A stretch of 64,000 bases of DNA from Homarus americanus. Lineage: Eukaryota > Arthropoda > Malacostraca > Decapoda > Nephropidae. This document shows, piece by piece, positions 22,546 to 36,240 of the stretch. Location of the stretch: positions 5,291,990 to 5,355,989 of the forward strand of contig NW_024735503.1 in assembly GCF_018991925.1 (NCBI RefSeq), given 5' to 3'. The translations under genes and the position numbers were made by a program. The notes beneath the pieces are model-generated. The model was not told the DNA's origin. It saw nothing but the letters and a program-made list of their open reading frames with translations, and made no database searches. The stretch's first letter is position 1. Every line of letters begins with the position of its first letter.

Positions 22546-22980
22546 CACAAGAACATAAAAATGGAGGAAACTGCAGCGGGATTAAGTTATACTAAACTGA
22601 TCCATTACAACCCTATTGCTCATATATCCAACCAACCTATGTTTGAAGCTATCCAGCGTATTCGAGTTAATGATGATATTTGGTAACTTGTTCCATTCAT
22701 CCACTACTCTGTTTCCAAACCAATGTTTACCTATTTCGCGCCTAAATCTAAATTTATCTAATTTAAAACCATTGCTACGAGTTCGCTCCTGGTTGGATAG
22801 TTTGAGTACCTTTGTAATGTCCCCTTTGTTTTGCCCTGACTTCCATTTATACACCTCTATCAGGTCACCCCTCGTTCTACGTCTCTCGAGGGAGTGCAAA
22901 TTAAGATGCTTTAACCTGTCTCTGTACTCAAGGTTCCTAATGCCCGGGATTAGTCTTGTCATTCTCCTCTGGTGTTGATT
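22546..22980 (-). mobile_element. CR1 3' fragment (minus strand), 5'-truncated
   Basis: The minus frame 22962-22582 gives MTRLIPGIRNLEYRDRLK, then LERRRTRGDLIEVYKW and RREIGKHWFGNRVVDEWNKL, the thumb/C-terminus of the same CR1 lineage as 7984-8499. It ends in a stop and a 3' end of TTTTATGTTCTTGTGTTCTT. Truncated at ~22980 within QRRMT. Confidence 0.88.
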
Positions 22981-22984
22981 ATCG

Positions 22985-23300
22985 GGTGCTAAGGAAGGAA
23001 GGGTGTTGGGGGGTGAGGAAAGGAGTGTGGAAGTGAGGGTTTCGGGAGGGGTTTAGGGGTGAGGTGAGGAAGGGGAGGGTAGGGGAGTAGGGAGGGTAGG
23101 GAGCGTAGAGTTGCACGCAACACTCGCTCATGACCTACTTCTTGGATGCCTGGGCAGGTATGGGCGGGGCGGGGCTGGGATAGGTTTGGCAGGGCGGGGT
23201 ATAGCTCTGGATGGTGGGGCGTGGCAGGGCTTGTCTGATCTGGACTGGGCAGAACTGGATAGTGGACACACACACACACACGCACTACCACTACGTAAAT
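22985..23300. other. G-rich tract with GGGCGGGGCGGGG
   Basis: G-rich on the plus strand (GGGTGTTGGGGGGTGAGG, GGCGGGGCGGGGCTGGG), then a short (CA)n at 23269-23281. It could form G-quadruplexes. No gene. Confidence 0.6.
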
Positions 23301-23455
23301 AGGAAGTAATATGATGAGATAATAAAATACATAGGTGCATAATAAATAATAAAGGATATAAATAACAGTGAATAATGATTACAGAAATTTGTGAATCGAT
23401 ATGTAAATGAGTGAATGATTAGACATATTAATAACAAAAGTAATTCAGATTAAAA
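23301..23455. other. AT-rich spacer
   Basis: AT-rich DNA with no recognised feature. Confidence 0.5.
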
Positions 23456-23640
23456 GTGATGTCCTGGTGATGTCCCGGTGACGTCATGGTGGTGTCCTGT
23501 TAGTGTACCCTTGAAGTCCTAGTCACCTAGTGATTATCCTAGTGATGTCCTGGTGATGTCCTGGTGGTGTCCTCGTGACGTCCTGGTGATGTCCTGGTAA
23601 CCTCTATCATCAGTCTGGGTATTTCCTGGTGACTGTCTAA
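23456..23640. repeat. minisatellite GTGATGTCCTG
   Basis: Roughly 11-12-bp units (GTGATGTCCTGG, GTGACGTCATGG, GTGGTGTCCTG), imperfect, ~180 bp. Confidence 0.85.
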
Positions 23641-23689
23641 TACTCAACCACAAACCTCGAGTCACTGCATGATTCACCAGGTATAAGTT

Positions 23690-24852
23690 TTCTCCTACCT
23701 CACCACTACCTCCTCACCACTACCCTCCCTCATCACTACCTCCCTCACCACTACCCTCCCCACCACTACCCTCCCTCCCACCCACTACCCTCATCACTAC
23801 CCTCCCTCACCACTACTCTCCTCACCACTACCCTCCCCACCACTACCCTCCTCACCACTACCCCTCCCCACCACTACCCTCCTCTACCCTCCTCACCACT
23901 ACCCTCCCACCACTACCCCTCCCCACCCTACCTCCCACCACTACCCTCCTCACCACTACCCTCCCACCACTACCCTCCCTCACCCACCCCTCCCCACCAC
24001 TACCCTCCCTCACCACTACCCTCCCTCCCCTACCCTCCCTCACCACTACCCTCCCCACCACTACCCTCCTCACACTACCCTCCCCCCACCACTACCCTCC
24101 TCCCCTACCCTCCCCTCACTCTCCTCCCCTCCCTCACCACTACCCTCCCTCACCCACTACCCTCCCCACCACCCTCCCCCCCCACTACCCCTCCCCCTCC
24201 CCCACCACTACCCCTCCCCCACACTACCCTCCGTCACCACTACCCTCCCTCATCCACTACCCTCCCCTCACCACTACCCTCCCCCACCACTACCCTCCCC
24301 CACCACCACCCTCCGTCATCACTACCTCCCCACCACTCACCCTCCGTCATCCACTACCCTCCTCATCACTACCCTCCCTCACTACCCTCCCCAACCACTA
24401 CCCTCCCCTCACCACTACCCTCCCTCACCACTACCTCCTCCCTACTACTACCCTCCCTCACCACTACCCTCCCCTCCCCCACCTCCCTCACCACTACCCC
24501 TCCCTCATCACTACCCTCCCTCATCACTACCCTCCCTCACCACTACCCTCCCTCACCACTGCCTCCCCTCACCACTACCTCCTCATCTCCCTCATCCTAC
24601 CCTCCCTCACCACAGCCCTCCCTCACCACTACCCTCCCTCACCACTGCCCCTACTCACCCTACCCTCCCCTCATCACTACCCTCCTCACCACCCTACCCT
24701 CCCACCACTGCCCTCCCCTCACCACTACCCTCCTTACCACTGCCCTCCCCTCACCACTGCCCTCCCTCACCACTACCCCTCCCCATCACTACCCTCCCTC
24801 ACCATTACCCTCCCTCATCACTACCCTCCCTCATCACTATCCTCCCTCACCA
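23690..24852. repeat. homopyrimidine-rich satellite, unit CTCACCACTACCCTCCC
   Basis: About 1.16 kb of ~17-bp units, C/T/A on the plus strand with almost no G. Strand asymmetry is extreme. Variants CATCACTACCCTCCCT and CACCACTGCCCTCCC are mixed. Confidence 0.95.
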
Positions 24853-24890
24853 GGAGAGAGGGAGAGAAGGAGATAGAAGGATGAATAAGA

Positions 24891-24892
<2 letters not shown>

Positions 24893-24929
<37 letters not shown>

Positions 24930-25330
24930 TTTCGAGCAATCTTGTGAGAACTACGTGGTGGTGGAGATGATGGTAATAGTGGCCGTGTGTGTGGTAGTGG
25001 TGTTCTGGGTAGTGGTGGTGTGTGTGCTTCAGGGTGGTGAGTGAGTGGTCTCAGGTAGTGGTGGTGTCCAGGTAGTGGTGGTGGTGGTGTTCGGGTAGTG
25101 GTGGTGGTGTTGGGGTGTGTTCGGGAAGTGGTGGTGGTGGTGGTTGTGCTCCAGGGTAGTGGTGGTGGTGGTAGTGGTATTCTGGGTAGTGGTGATGGTG
25201 TTCGGGTAGTGGTGGTGGGTGTTTGGGGAGTGTTCGGGGAAGTGGTGGTGGTGGTGGTGGTGCTCGGGGTAGTGGTGGTGGTGTTCGAGGTACTGGTGGT
25301 AGTAGTGTTCGGGGTGGTGGTGGTGGCCTG
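24893..25330. repeat. (TG)n then minisatellite GTGGTGGTGTTCGGGTA
   Basis: (TG)17 at ~24894-24928, then G/T-rich units of ~17-24 bp with GTTCGGGTAGTGGTGGTGG to 25328. Confidence 0.92.
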
Positions 25331-26120
<790 letters not shown>

Positions 26121-26124
26121 TTCT

Positions 26125-26405
26125 CTAGTGTGCGTGTGTAGTGGTGTGGGTGTGTAGTGGTGTGGGTGTGTAGTGGTGTGGGTGTGTAGTGGTGTGGGTG
26201 TGTAGTGGTGTGGGTGTGTAGTGGTGTGGGTGTGTAGTGGGTGTGGGTGTGTAGTGGTGTGTAGGTGTGGTGGTGTGGGTGTGTGTGGTGTGGGTGTGTA
26301 GTGGTGTGGGTGTGTGTAGTGGTGTGGGTGTGTGGTGGTGTGGGTGTGTAGTGGTGTGCGTGTGTAGTTGTGTGGGTGTATTGGTGTGGGTGTGTAGCGA
26401 GTGCT
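26125..26405. repeat. 16-bp minisatellite GTGTAGTGGTGTGGGT
   Basis: About 17 units, very regular at first and with small indels after ~26235. Confidence 0.95.
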
Positions 26406-26454
26406 GTATTCAACTATCCAATCGGCCCCCCCCCCCTCTCCACTGCTGCATGGA

Positions 26455-27000
26455 AGAAAATTAAATACATAGGTGAGAGAAACAAGCGGTTGACAGCAGT
26501 AACACAGGCGGTAGATGTAACAGTAAGAGTTAGTTCAGCAGACAGCCGTGGTGAGGGATAAGTGGGGTCTTTAAAGTCAGAGAGAGGAGAAGTGACCGAT
26601 GATAGTGTGAAAATAAGCAAAGCATTAAACAGCTACTTCTTATCAGTTTTCACAGAAGAAATTCATAAGAACATGCCAGAGGTGGAACTGCTATTTAGAT
26701 AATGACGAAAATTACGGTGTTATTTAATTAAACTTTAGCAAAGCGTTTGGCAGTGTACCGCATCAGAGGCTTTTGAGAAAAGTTAAGGCTCGTGGTATCT
26801 AGGGGAAAGTTTAAAATTGGATAAAATCTTGGCTCACCGATAGAACACAGAGGACCAGCGTAGATGGTGGTCAATCTGAGTGGTGCTGTGTAACCATTGG
26901 GGTTCCCCAGGGGTCAGTACTAGGCCCACTCTTGTTCATAATCTAAATAAACGATCTAGATACTGGGATCAGCAGTGACATAAGCAAGTTTTGCGGATGG
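26455..27000 (+). mobile_element. CR1 fragment with internal deletion
   Basis: TCTTTAAAGTCAGAGAGAGG to AGGTGGAACTGCTATTTAG matches 6830-6960 of the CR1 copy. It then jumps to GATAATGACGAAAATTAC (the 7400 region) and runs through GGGGTTCCCCAGGGGTCAG and ACGATCTAGATACTGGGATC to the palm motif TTTTGCGGATGG, where it stops abruptly at a minisatellite. About 450 bp are missing inside. Stops (e.g. TAATTAAACTTTAG) make it dead. Confidence 0.88.
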
Positions 27001-27500
27001 TGTGGTGGGGGTGGTGTTGGAGGTGGTGGTGATGGAGGAAGTGTTTGAGGTGGTGGTGGTGATGCTGGTAATGAAGGTGGTGGTGGTGGTGATGGAGGAA
27101 CTGGTGAGGTGGTGGTGGTGATGGAAAAAGTGTTTGAGGTGGTGGTGGTGATGGAAGAAGTGGTGATGGTGGTGATAGAGGAAGTGGTGATGGTGGTGAT
27201 GGAGGTGGTGGTGATAGAGGTGGAGGTGGTGGTGATGGAGGAAGTGGTGGAGGTGAAGGTGGTGGTGGTGATAGTGATGGTGGTGATGGAGGTGGTGGTG
27301 GTGGTGGTGATGGAGGTGATGGTGGTGATGGTGATGGAGAAGTGGTGGTGGTGGTGATGGAGGTGAGATGGTGATGGTGATGGAGGTGGTGGTGATAGAG
27401 GTGGAGGTGGTGGTGATGGAGGAAGTGGTGATGTAGGTAGTGGTGATGGAGGAAGTGGTGATGGTGATGGAGGTGGTGGTTATGGTGGTGGTGATAGAAG
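27001..27500. repeat. minisatellite GGTGGTGGTGATGGAG
   Basis: GGT/GAT triplet-based units (GATGGAGGTGGTGGT, GGAAGTGGTGATGG), ~500 bp. A Val/Met/Glu open frame across it is repeat-derived. Confidence 0.93.
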
Positions 27501-27556
27501 AAGTGGTGTGAAGTCTGGTGGAAATAATAATGTTACTCTGGGTGTTTTGACAGCCC

Positions 27557-30451
27557 TTGATGGTCGACTGTCAACACCTGTATAACCACATCTTTCTTGA
27601 TGCATTAAGTGAAATCATAACCATTTATATGATCTTAACTACAGGACTGGAGAAACACACACACACACACGCGCGGAGCCGTAGACAAGGCCGTCATGCA
27701 CATAAGCCCATTAGAACCGTAACCTCCACTAGGAAACCGGAGAAACCCACCCCTGACAGACCATACCACCACACTGAAGTTCCACGGATATGGTATGATC
27801 TCCCGTCTTTACTGCTATCCAACGTCACTTCCCTAGCTAACAAGTTCGACGAGCTGGCAACTACAGTCAGGTCAACCGCCGCGCACGTGGTTGCCATATG
27901 TGAGACTTGGCAAATTGTACCTGAAACGTGTCACATTGAAGGATATCAACTCTTTCATCACCTTCGTCCACAAAGACGCGGAGGGGGCGTTGCCCTCTTC
28001 TGTCAAGATGACCTACGCCCGTCACGCCTGGATGTTCAAGTCCCAGCAGATGTGGAAGCATTATGGGTACGTGTCGTGCTGCGGGCACACCCACGCAACA
28101 CTGCTTCCATTATAATCTGTGTGGTATACCATCCGCCTCGATCACCCACCAGAGACACTCTTATCAATCATCTCATCACCACCTCAGACCACCTCAGAGT
28201 TAGGTACCCATGTGCCAAGTTAGTATTATGTGGGGATTTAAATGAAATTGACACCACTGATATCCAGGACCAGCTATCACTATCACAAGTCGTGACCTTC
28301 CCCACACACGGTCAAAACACCCTTGACCTTATCTTAACTGACTTAGCGGACCAGTACCAACCTCCTCAACCACTGCCTCCTGTCGGGTGTAGCACACACT
28401 TATCAGTGCTCTGGTCCCCTGCTGCCACTCCCACTCAAGTACAGAGACCCTACATCAAGACCTACAGGCCGATTACTGACTCTGCAGTACGCCTCTTTGG
28501 ACAGTGGATAGTTCACTATCCCTGGACTGAAGTACTCAGCGTGGATGACGTGGAAACCAAATGGATAAATTATACCAACACCACCACCGAAGCTCACCAC
28601 CACTTCTTCCCCGAGAAGTCCGTCAGATCTCACCCAGCTGACTTGCCCTGGATCACACCTCGGATCAAAAGACTTATGCAACAGAGAGACAGAGCATTTC
28701 ATCTCAATGACCACATCCGCTACAGGTCACTTCGCAACAGAGTCATCCGCGAAATACGCACTGCAAAGAAGTCCCACTACCCAACCAAATTACAACACCT
28801 GAAGCAGACCAACATCAGTCAATGGTATGGTAAGCTTAAAGAACTCTGTGGACTAAACAATATGACACACCCCCTCCCCTTCCTTAGCCACCTCACTAAT
28901 GTTGACGCAGCTGAGCAAACAAATAACCATTTCGCTACTATATGCCAGACGCTCCCACGGCTTGACACAACCACTCTCCCTGCTTACCTACCAGCCCCCC
29001 TTCCCACTGACTTAGTAGAGGAATTTGACGTAGCAAAACGCCTGGACAAACTAAAATTAAAACGCTCTACCACCCCCATTGACTTACCAATGAAACTATT
29101 CAAGGAGTTCTCCCCGGAGCTCGCTAAACCCCTCTGCTCCATCATCAATGCTTCTCTCAGTCAAGCCAGATGCCCAGCTGACTGGAAGACCTCTTATGTA
29201 TCACCAGTGCCCAAGTCAACCAGCCCACAATCCTTAAATCAGCTACGACCTATTGCAATCACCCCAATACCCAGCCTAATCTGTGAAAGTTTTGTGTTTG
29301 ACTGGGCTTATGCTGATATTGCAGGAGTCGTAGACCCTCAGCAATTTGGCAACATGAAAACTTCCTCCACCACTCACTGTCTTGTCAGCTTTCTCGATTA
29401 CATATACCGCCATCTCGAGAAACGAAAAACGTCTGTAGCTGTCGCCTTCATTGATTTCACTAAAGCGTTCGACCTAGTCGACCACAATATAATCATAAAC
29501 AAAGCTATTGACCTCGGGCTTCGGAGAAGTCTCATACCATGGCTTACAGACTTCCTCAGTGACCGACGCCAAGCTGTACGCTTCCGAGGGGCTGTCTCCA
29601 CCTTTCAGTCACTCACCTGTGGCGTCCCCCAAGGCACCAAGATGGGACCACTCTGCTTCCTTATGCTCATCAATGATGCCCTAAGAGAAGCCCCTGCTCG
29701 CTGGAAATATGTCGACGACTCCACCATTGGGATCAGCGTCAACAATTCCGCTCCCAACTATACCGCCCTTCAGGATTTATTGAACAGTCTCCAAAACTGG
29801 GCCACCAACAACCATGTCACCATCAACCATACCAAGACAATGGTTATGCACATCAACCTCTCCTCCGACATTGTCCCACCTCCTTCCATTACCCTAGGTC
29901 CGAACACACTCCAGGTTGTAGATTCCACGAAGCTCCTCGGCGTCACCATAGACAACAAACTAAATTGGAAACCACACGTCAGTGAAGTTGTCAAATCCTC
30001 CAGTTTCCGTCTCCACCTCCTCCGCCGACTCAAGTCCCTCGGAGTTCCTGCACCCGAGCTCCTCAGTGTTTACACAACATTCATACTTCCCAAGCTCACC
30101 TATGCCTCCCCCACCTGGTCTTCCTCCCTAAATGCCACACAACGTAAACACCTAGAAAAAGTGCAAAAGAGGGCATGCAAGATTATTCTCTCCCCTTCCT
30201 ACTCCACATATCAAGAAGCGCTCAACACACTGACCCTTTCGACTCTCACTGACCATCACCACGGCCTCATCTGCAAATTTGGTAAGAAGCTTCTACACCA
30301 TCCCCGACACCGGCCCCTACTACCACCTGAGATCCCCTGTCCGAGAATTGCTGTTCGACACCACAACCGCATCCAGCCCATACGTGCACGAACTGATCGC
30401 TATAAGAACAGCCCAGTCCCAACCATTGTAAAAATTATCAATAACATGTAA
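27557..30451 (+). CDS. LINE ORF2: APE endonuclease + reverse transcriptase (964 codons)
   Basis: A single open frame. The true start is uncertain: residues 1-38 read through the flank and a (CA)n (LEKHTHTHAR), so translation may begin later. Endonuclease blocks: SNVTSLANKFDEL (~88-100), ICETW (~114-118), RRGGGVALF (~140-148), VVYHPP, LCGDLNEID (~224-232), NTLDLILTD and CSTHLSVLW (~278-286). The last block is usually SDH; here it is STH. RT blocks: LRPIAITPIPSL, QQFGNMKTSSTTHCLVSFL, AFIDFTKAFDLVDH (~630-643), CGVPQGTKMGPLCF (~688-701) and KYVDDSTIGI (~717-726, both Asp present). A thumb domain follows to NNM-stop. The frame has no stop over 2.9 kb, so the copy is young. Confidence 0.9.
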   Translation: MMVDCQHLYNHIFLDALSEIITIYMILTTGLEKHTHTHARSRRQGRHAHKPIRTVTSTRKPEKPTPDRPYHHTEVPRIWYDLPSLLLSNVTSLANKFDELATTVRSTAAHVVAICETWQIVPETCHIEGYQLFHHLRPQRRGGGVALFCQDDLRPSRLDVQVPADVEALWVRVVLRAHPRNTASIIICVVYHPPRSPTRDTLINHLITTSDHLRVRYPCAKLVLCGDLNEIDTTDIQDQLSLSQVVTFPTHGQNTLDLILTDLADQYQPPQPLPPVGCSTHLSVLWSPAATPTQVQRPYIKTYRPITDSAVRLFGQWIVHYPWTEVLSVDDVETKWINYTNTTTEAHHHFFPEKSVRSHPADLPWITPRIKRLMQQRDRAFHLNDHIRYRSLRNRVIREIRTAKKSHYPTKLQHLKQTNISQWYGKLKELCGLNNMTHPLPFLSHLTNVDAAEQTNNHFATICQTLPRLDTTTLPAYLPAPLPTDLVEEFDVAKRLDKLKLKRSTTPIDLPMKLFKEFSPELAKPLCSIINASLSQARCPADWKTSYVSPVPKSTSPQSLNQLRPIAITPIPSLICESFVFDWAYADIAGVVDPQQFGNMKTSSTTHCLVSFLDYIYRHLEKRKTSVAVAFIDFTKAFDLVDHNIIINKAIDLGLRRSLIPWLTDFLSDRRQAVRFRGAVSTFQSLTCGVPQGTKMGPLCFLMLINDALREAPARWKYVDDSTIGISVNNSAPNYTALQDLLNSLQNWATNNHVTINHTKTMVMHINLSSDIVPPPSITLGPNTLQVVDSTKLLGVTIDNKLNWKPHVSEVVKSSSFRLHLLRRLKSLGVPAPELLSVYTTFILPKLTYASPTWSSSLNATQRKHLEKVQKRACKIILSPSYSTYQEALNTLTLSTLTDHHHGLICKFGKKLLHHPRHRPLLPPEIPCPRIAVRHHNRIQPIRARTDRYKNSPVPTIVKIINNM

Positions 30452-30692
30452 TAAATCAGTGTATTCACTCCCAGTAAACACTGCTCCCTACACTGTCACT
30501 ATGTTGAAATGAACTGTATTTTGAGCTGATCCCCATCTAAGTTACTATATGTCTTATTTGTGTCACTTATGTCACTTGTATATTATTTGTAATTCGTAAC
30601 CCATTCCCCAAATATGTAACTGTATATTTTCAGCCTTCTGGCTGCCAAGCTCTTTCAATAAACCGTTAATTATTATTTATTATTATTATTAT
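27674..30692 (+). mobile_element. LINE with intact ORF2, CR1/Jockey supergroup, (ATT)n tail
   Basis: Begins after a (CA)n at 27655-27670, encodes endonuclease plus RT, and has a 240-bp 3' UTR with AATAAA at ~30656 and a (TTA/ATT)n tail at 30670-30692. No ORF1 was seen. The same 3' UTR, in reverse, ends the copy at 39.74 kb. The clade was not assigned: the YVDDST palm and GVPQGTKMGP are not those of the CR1 copy at 4.8-8.6 kb. Confidence 0.9.
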
Positions 30693-30824
30693 GTATGATT
30701 GTACATATCTACACGGTACACACACACTTATGTACGAATATATTTCTTGCAATGTATCTTTGGACAAAAATGTGTATGTGACCCGTCTGTGCCCTCCAAC
30801 CATAACCATAGCAGGGAGACACAC

Positions 30825-30912
30825 GACTTGTCCCCGTCCCTCCCTGTCCCCGTCCCTCCCTGTCCCCGTCCCTCCCTGTCCCCGTCCCTGTCCCCGTCCC
30901 TGTCCCAACAGC
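30825..30912. repeat. minisatellite CCCTCCCTGTCCCCGT
   Basis: Units of 12 and 18 bp (TCCCCGTCCCTCCCTG), about six copies. Confidence 0.9.
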
Positions 30913-30984
30913 AGCAGGCGGCGTGGCATTGGTGGCTCTGTCAGAGTTTAAAGGAGATGCTTCAGGTGGAGGAAGGGTGATGCT

Positions 30985-31855
30985 GTGCTCGCTGTGTAGG
31001 CAGGGTGGTGGTGTGCTCGCTCTGTAGGCAGGGTGGTGGTGGTGTGCTCGCTCTGTAGGCAGGGTGGTGGTGGTGGTGGTGTGCTCGCTGTGTAGGCAGG
31101 AGTGGTGGTGGTGGTGGTGTGCTCGCTCTGTGGTGGGGTAGTGGTGGTGGTGTGCTTTCGCTCTGTAAGGCAAGGGTGGTGGTGGTGTGCTCGCTGTGTA
31201 GGCTGGGGTGGTGGTGGTGGTGTGCTCGCTCTGTGGGCAGGGTGGTGGTGGTGGTGGTGGTGTGCTCGCTGTGTAGGCAGGGTGGTGGTGGTGTGCTCAC
31301 TGTGTAGGCAGGGTGGTGGTGGTGGTGGTGTGCTCGCTCTGTAGGCAGGGTGGTGGTGGTGGTGGTGTGCTCACTGTGTAGGCAGGGGTGGTGGTGGTGG
31401 TGGTGTGCTCGCTGTGTAGGCAGGGTGGTGGTGGTGGTGTGCTCACTGTGTGGGCAGGGTGGTGGTGGTGTGTGCTCGCTGTGTGTAGGCAGGGTGTGGT
31501 GGTGGTGGTGTGCTCGCTCTGTAGGCAGGGGTGGTGGTGGTGTGCTCGCTCTGTAGGCAGGGTGGTGGTTGTGGTGGTGTGCTCACTGTGTGTGGCAGAG
31601 TGGTGTGGTGGTGGTGGTGTGCTGCTCGCTCTGTAGGCAGGGTGGTGGTGGTGTGCTCGCTGTGTAGGCAGGGTGGTGGTGGTGTGCTCGTGTAGGCAGG
31701 GTGGTGGTGTGCTCGCTCTGTAGGCAGGTGGTGGTGGTGGTGGTGTGCTCACTGTGTGTAGGCAGGGTGGTGGTGGTGGTGTGCTCGCTCTGTAGGCAGG
31801 GTGGTGGTGGTGGTGGTGTGCTCGCTCTGTAGGCAGGGTGGTGGTGGTGGTAGCG
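30985..31855. repeat. minisatellite GTAGGCAGGGTGGTGGTGG + TGTGCTCGCTCT
   Basis: About 27 units of ~27-36 bp. Each carries GTGCTCGCTSTGTAGGCAGGG and a variable number of GGT triplets, so unit length varies in steps of three. Confidence 0.95.
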
Positions 31856-32398
31856 GTCTGTTTATAAATATTAATGTTAACAGTGACTCGGCGATTTCAT
31901 ACTATTATCAATAGTAAAGTTTTTTTATTATTAACTATAATTAATGTTTAGAAGTATATAGTCCATCATTATTAAACCTACAAGAGGGAAAATAAATATC
32001 ACATGTTAAGTTTCAACTACAGAATTTAGAGAGGAATTACGTAACATTATGAAACACTAAACCAGACAAGACGTGACTGTGTTGGTAACGCTGTGTTGTT
32101 TTAGTCACATGTTGTTCCATTACCACAGTTATACCACAGCTCAGGAAAGTTTAATTATAGTAGTGTGAAATTCCAAATTATACTCTAAAGGTGTTAAATC
32201 ATGTTATACTTGTTTGTATGTTAATTATATGGGTATTAGTGCACAGGTATTGTGTGTGTGTGTCATGAAGTTGTTAAAAGTCCCTCATCGATGTAAACAA
32301 CAGTGTCAAGAATGCGGTATCAAGTGCGCTGTTATGTAATGCATTTTAAAGAGTTAAGTTTCACGGCCATGATAGCTGAAGATAACTGTAGGTTTGGT
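31856..32398. other. AT-rich spacer, no gene seen
   Basis: Nothing recognised beyond a short (TG)n near 32250. Confidence 0.45.
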
Positions 32399-32755
32399 TG
32401 TGCCCACCTCCTGCCGTGCCCATCACCCCTCACTGCCCAGTGCCCATCACCCCTCACTGCCCACGTGACTGCCCACCTATCATCACCCCCACTGCCCACA
32501 TCCTCACTGCCCACCTCCTGCCGTGCCCCATCAGTGACGATCATCTGCCGTGTCCATCATCCCACTGCCCCCTGCCCGTGCCCATCACCCACCTGCCACC
32601 TCCTGCCGTGCCTATCAGCACCACACTGCTCATCATCTGCCGTGTCCATCATCCCACTGCCCACCTCCTGCCGTGCCCATCACACCCCACACTGCCCACC
32701 TCCTGCCATGCCCATCACCCCACTGCCCACCTCCTGCCGTGCCCATTACCCTTCA
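32399..32755. repeat. minisatellite CTGCCCACCTCCTGCCGTGCCCATCA
   Basis: C-rich units of ~25-35 bp with shared blocks TCCTGCCGTGCC and CATCACCC, about 12 copies in variable order. No gene. Confidence 0.92.
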
Positions 32756-32846
32756 CTTTAAGTCGGTCTGGGTAAAAACCTATTTTACTGTACGTCGATA
32801 TATACTCAAGCTGAAGTGCTCACTAGTCTTACTCTCAGTGCTCTGG

Positions 32847-34960
<2,114 letters not shown>

Positions 34961-35009
34961 AGTGATGGTGAGGTCGAGGTGACGTGTTGCTCTCTTTTGT
35001 GATCGTGCA

Positions 35010-35180
35010 AAACCTAACCTAACCTAACCCGACTTAGTGTATCTTGACCTGACCTAACTTAACTCGATACAACCAACCTAATCCACCCTAACTTAAACTT
35101 AACCTCACTCTACCTCCTGTAACTTAAACCTAATCTAACCCCCAAGGTTGCTTTAGGGTGGTTAATCTTCAGGTGTTCCT
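35010..35180. repeat. CCTAA tract with right end of foldback family
   Basis: AACCTAACCTAACCTAACCC at ~35010, degrading rightwards, ends with TTTAGGGTGGTTAATCTTCA then GGTG at ~35151-35175. That is the right-arm terminus seen also at 4131 and 47128. The left terminus was not found. Confidence 0.65.
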
Positions 35181-35990
35181 TAGTATCATATTGGGTAGGC
35201 TATAACGTCTCTTGTACGGTAATGGGTAACTAACATCTCAAATAAAATAAGGAGGTGGAGGGGCTGATGAGTGGTGGGCCAAGTTCTAGAGTGGTGGAGG
35301 CGGAAGTAGTGACTGGGAGGTGCCTCGGTAGGGGGGGGGGGAGTAGTGAGCCAGAGTGAACTGGAAGGTTAAGGTCCCATGCGCCAATCAATAACCACCA
35401 CGTGAGCCAACCCCAGCCTCTGCCACTCACTGTTTACATCTGCCAGCGTAACACGACTGCGTATGCGTAACTATAGATATGCCTGTGTTCTTATTACATA
35501 GTATAATACGCTCTTATATATTTGTGTTAATTTATATTATCTATTATAATTCCATTACGCATTAAATAGAACAGGTATTAAACTTTTTCTTTTGGAAAAG
35601 TGTGTTTATGGGCAACAATTTCTCCTAGTGGTAGGAGGCCTTGTTGGCGCCGCTCACTGAAACAAGAGAGGCACTCGGGGTGGTGGTATAGTGTGGTAGC
35701 TGGCAACACACTGGCGCCACCTGCCGCCCGCACTATATATACCTATACAAGCTCTGGTCCAGCAGTGCGCGGCAGGTGATACAGCTTCATGACTGCCATA
35801 ATCACACGACCAAGTCTTCTCTATTATGTTAGAGGTCGCCCAGGGCCACACTCACCTTGACCTGTGCCTCGCGTTAATGCCAGTACAGTAATCTGTGGCC
35901 GCTGTTAAACCTCCAAATAACATGCTGTTCATGTGGTTGTTGCCATGTAACAAAAACAACGGAATGCTTACATTTACCTTATTTAGCTAA
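35181..35990. other. unique-looking DNA, no gene seen
   Basis: A G9-type run near 35331-35341 and AT-rich sequence; no supported feature. Confidence 0.45.
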
Positions 35991-35994
35991 TGGC

Positions 35995-36240
35995 CACCCA
36001 AACTAGAGGTGGCCATGCAGAGAGAAGGCCAGTAGCTTGTGTAGGATAGTCTTACCACGGGCTCTTCTAAAGCCCAGTACTGTTCTTGATTCCACGGCTT
36101 GAGCTGGTAGATTATTCCATAGATCAACCACCTTCTGTACGAAAAATTATTTCGATATATTCGTTTATAGTCTTAGCTTCGTGTTATGTTTCAGAGGAGC
36201 TACGTAATACATAGGCCTGTCATGTGTGTGTGTGGGCAGG
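35995..36240 (-). mobile_element. LINE RT C-terminal scrap
   Basis: In the minus reading, RPMYYVAPLKHNTKLRL is followed after two stops by FFVQKVVDLWNNLPAQAVES, then RTVLGFRRARGKTILHKLLA and FSLHGHL-stop. The VVDLWNNLP...SRTVLGF pattern is the usual C-terminal motif of LINE reverse transcriptases (compare VVDEWNKL in the CR1 copies). It is a 5'-truncated remnant. Confidence 0.75.

Noticed and set aside
27001..27360. 83-codon Val/Met/Glu frame
   Set aside because: Produced by the GGT/GAT triplet minisatellite.
27694..30033. Several minus-strand frames
   Set aside because: Shadows of the LINE ORF2; similar shadows appear at the second copy.
31102..31752. Cys/Val- or His/Thr-rich frames on both strands
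   Set aside because: Repeat-derived; unit length steps of three keep the frame open by chance.
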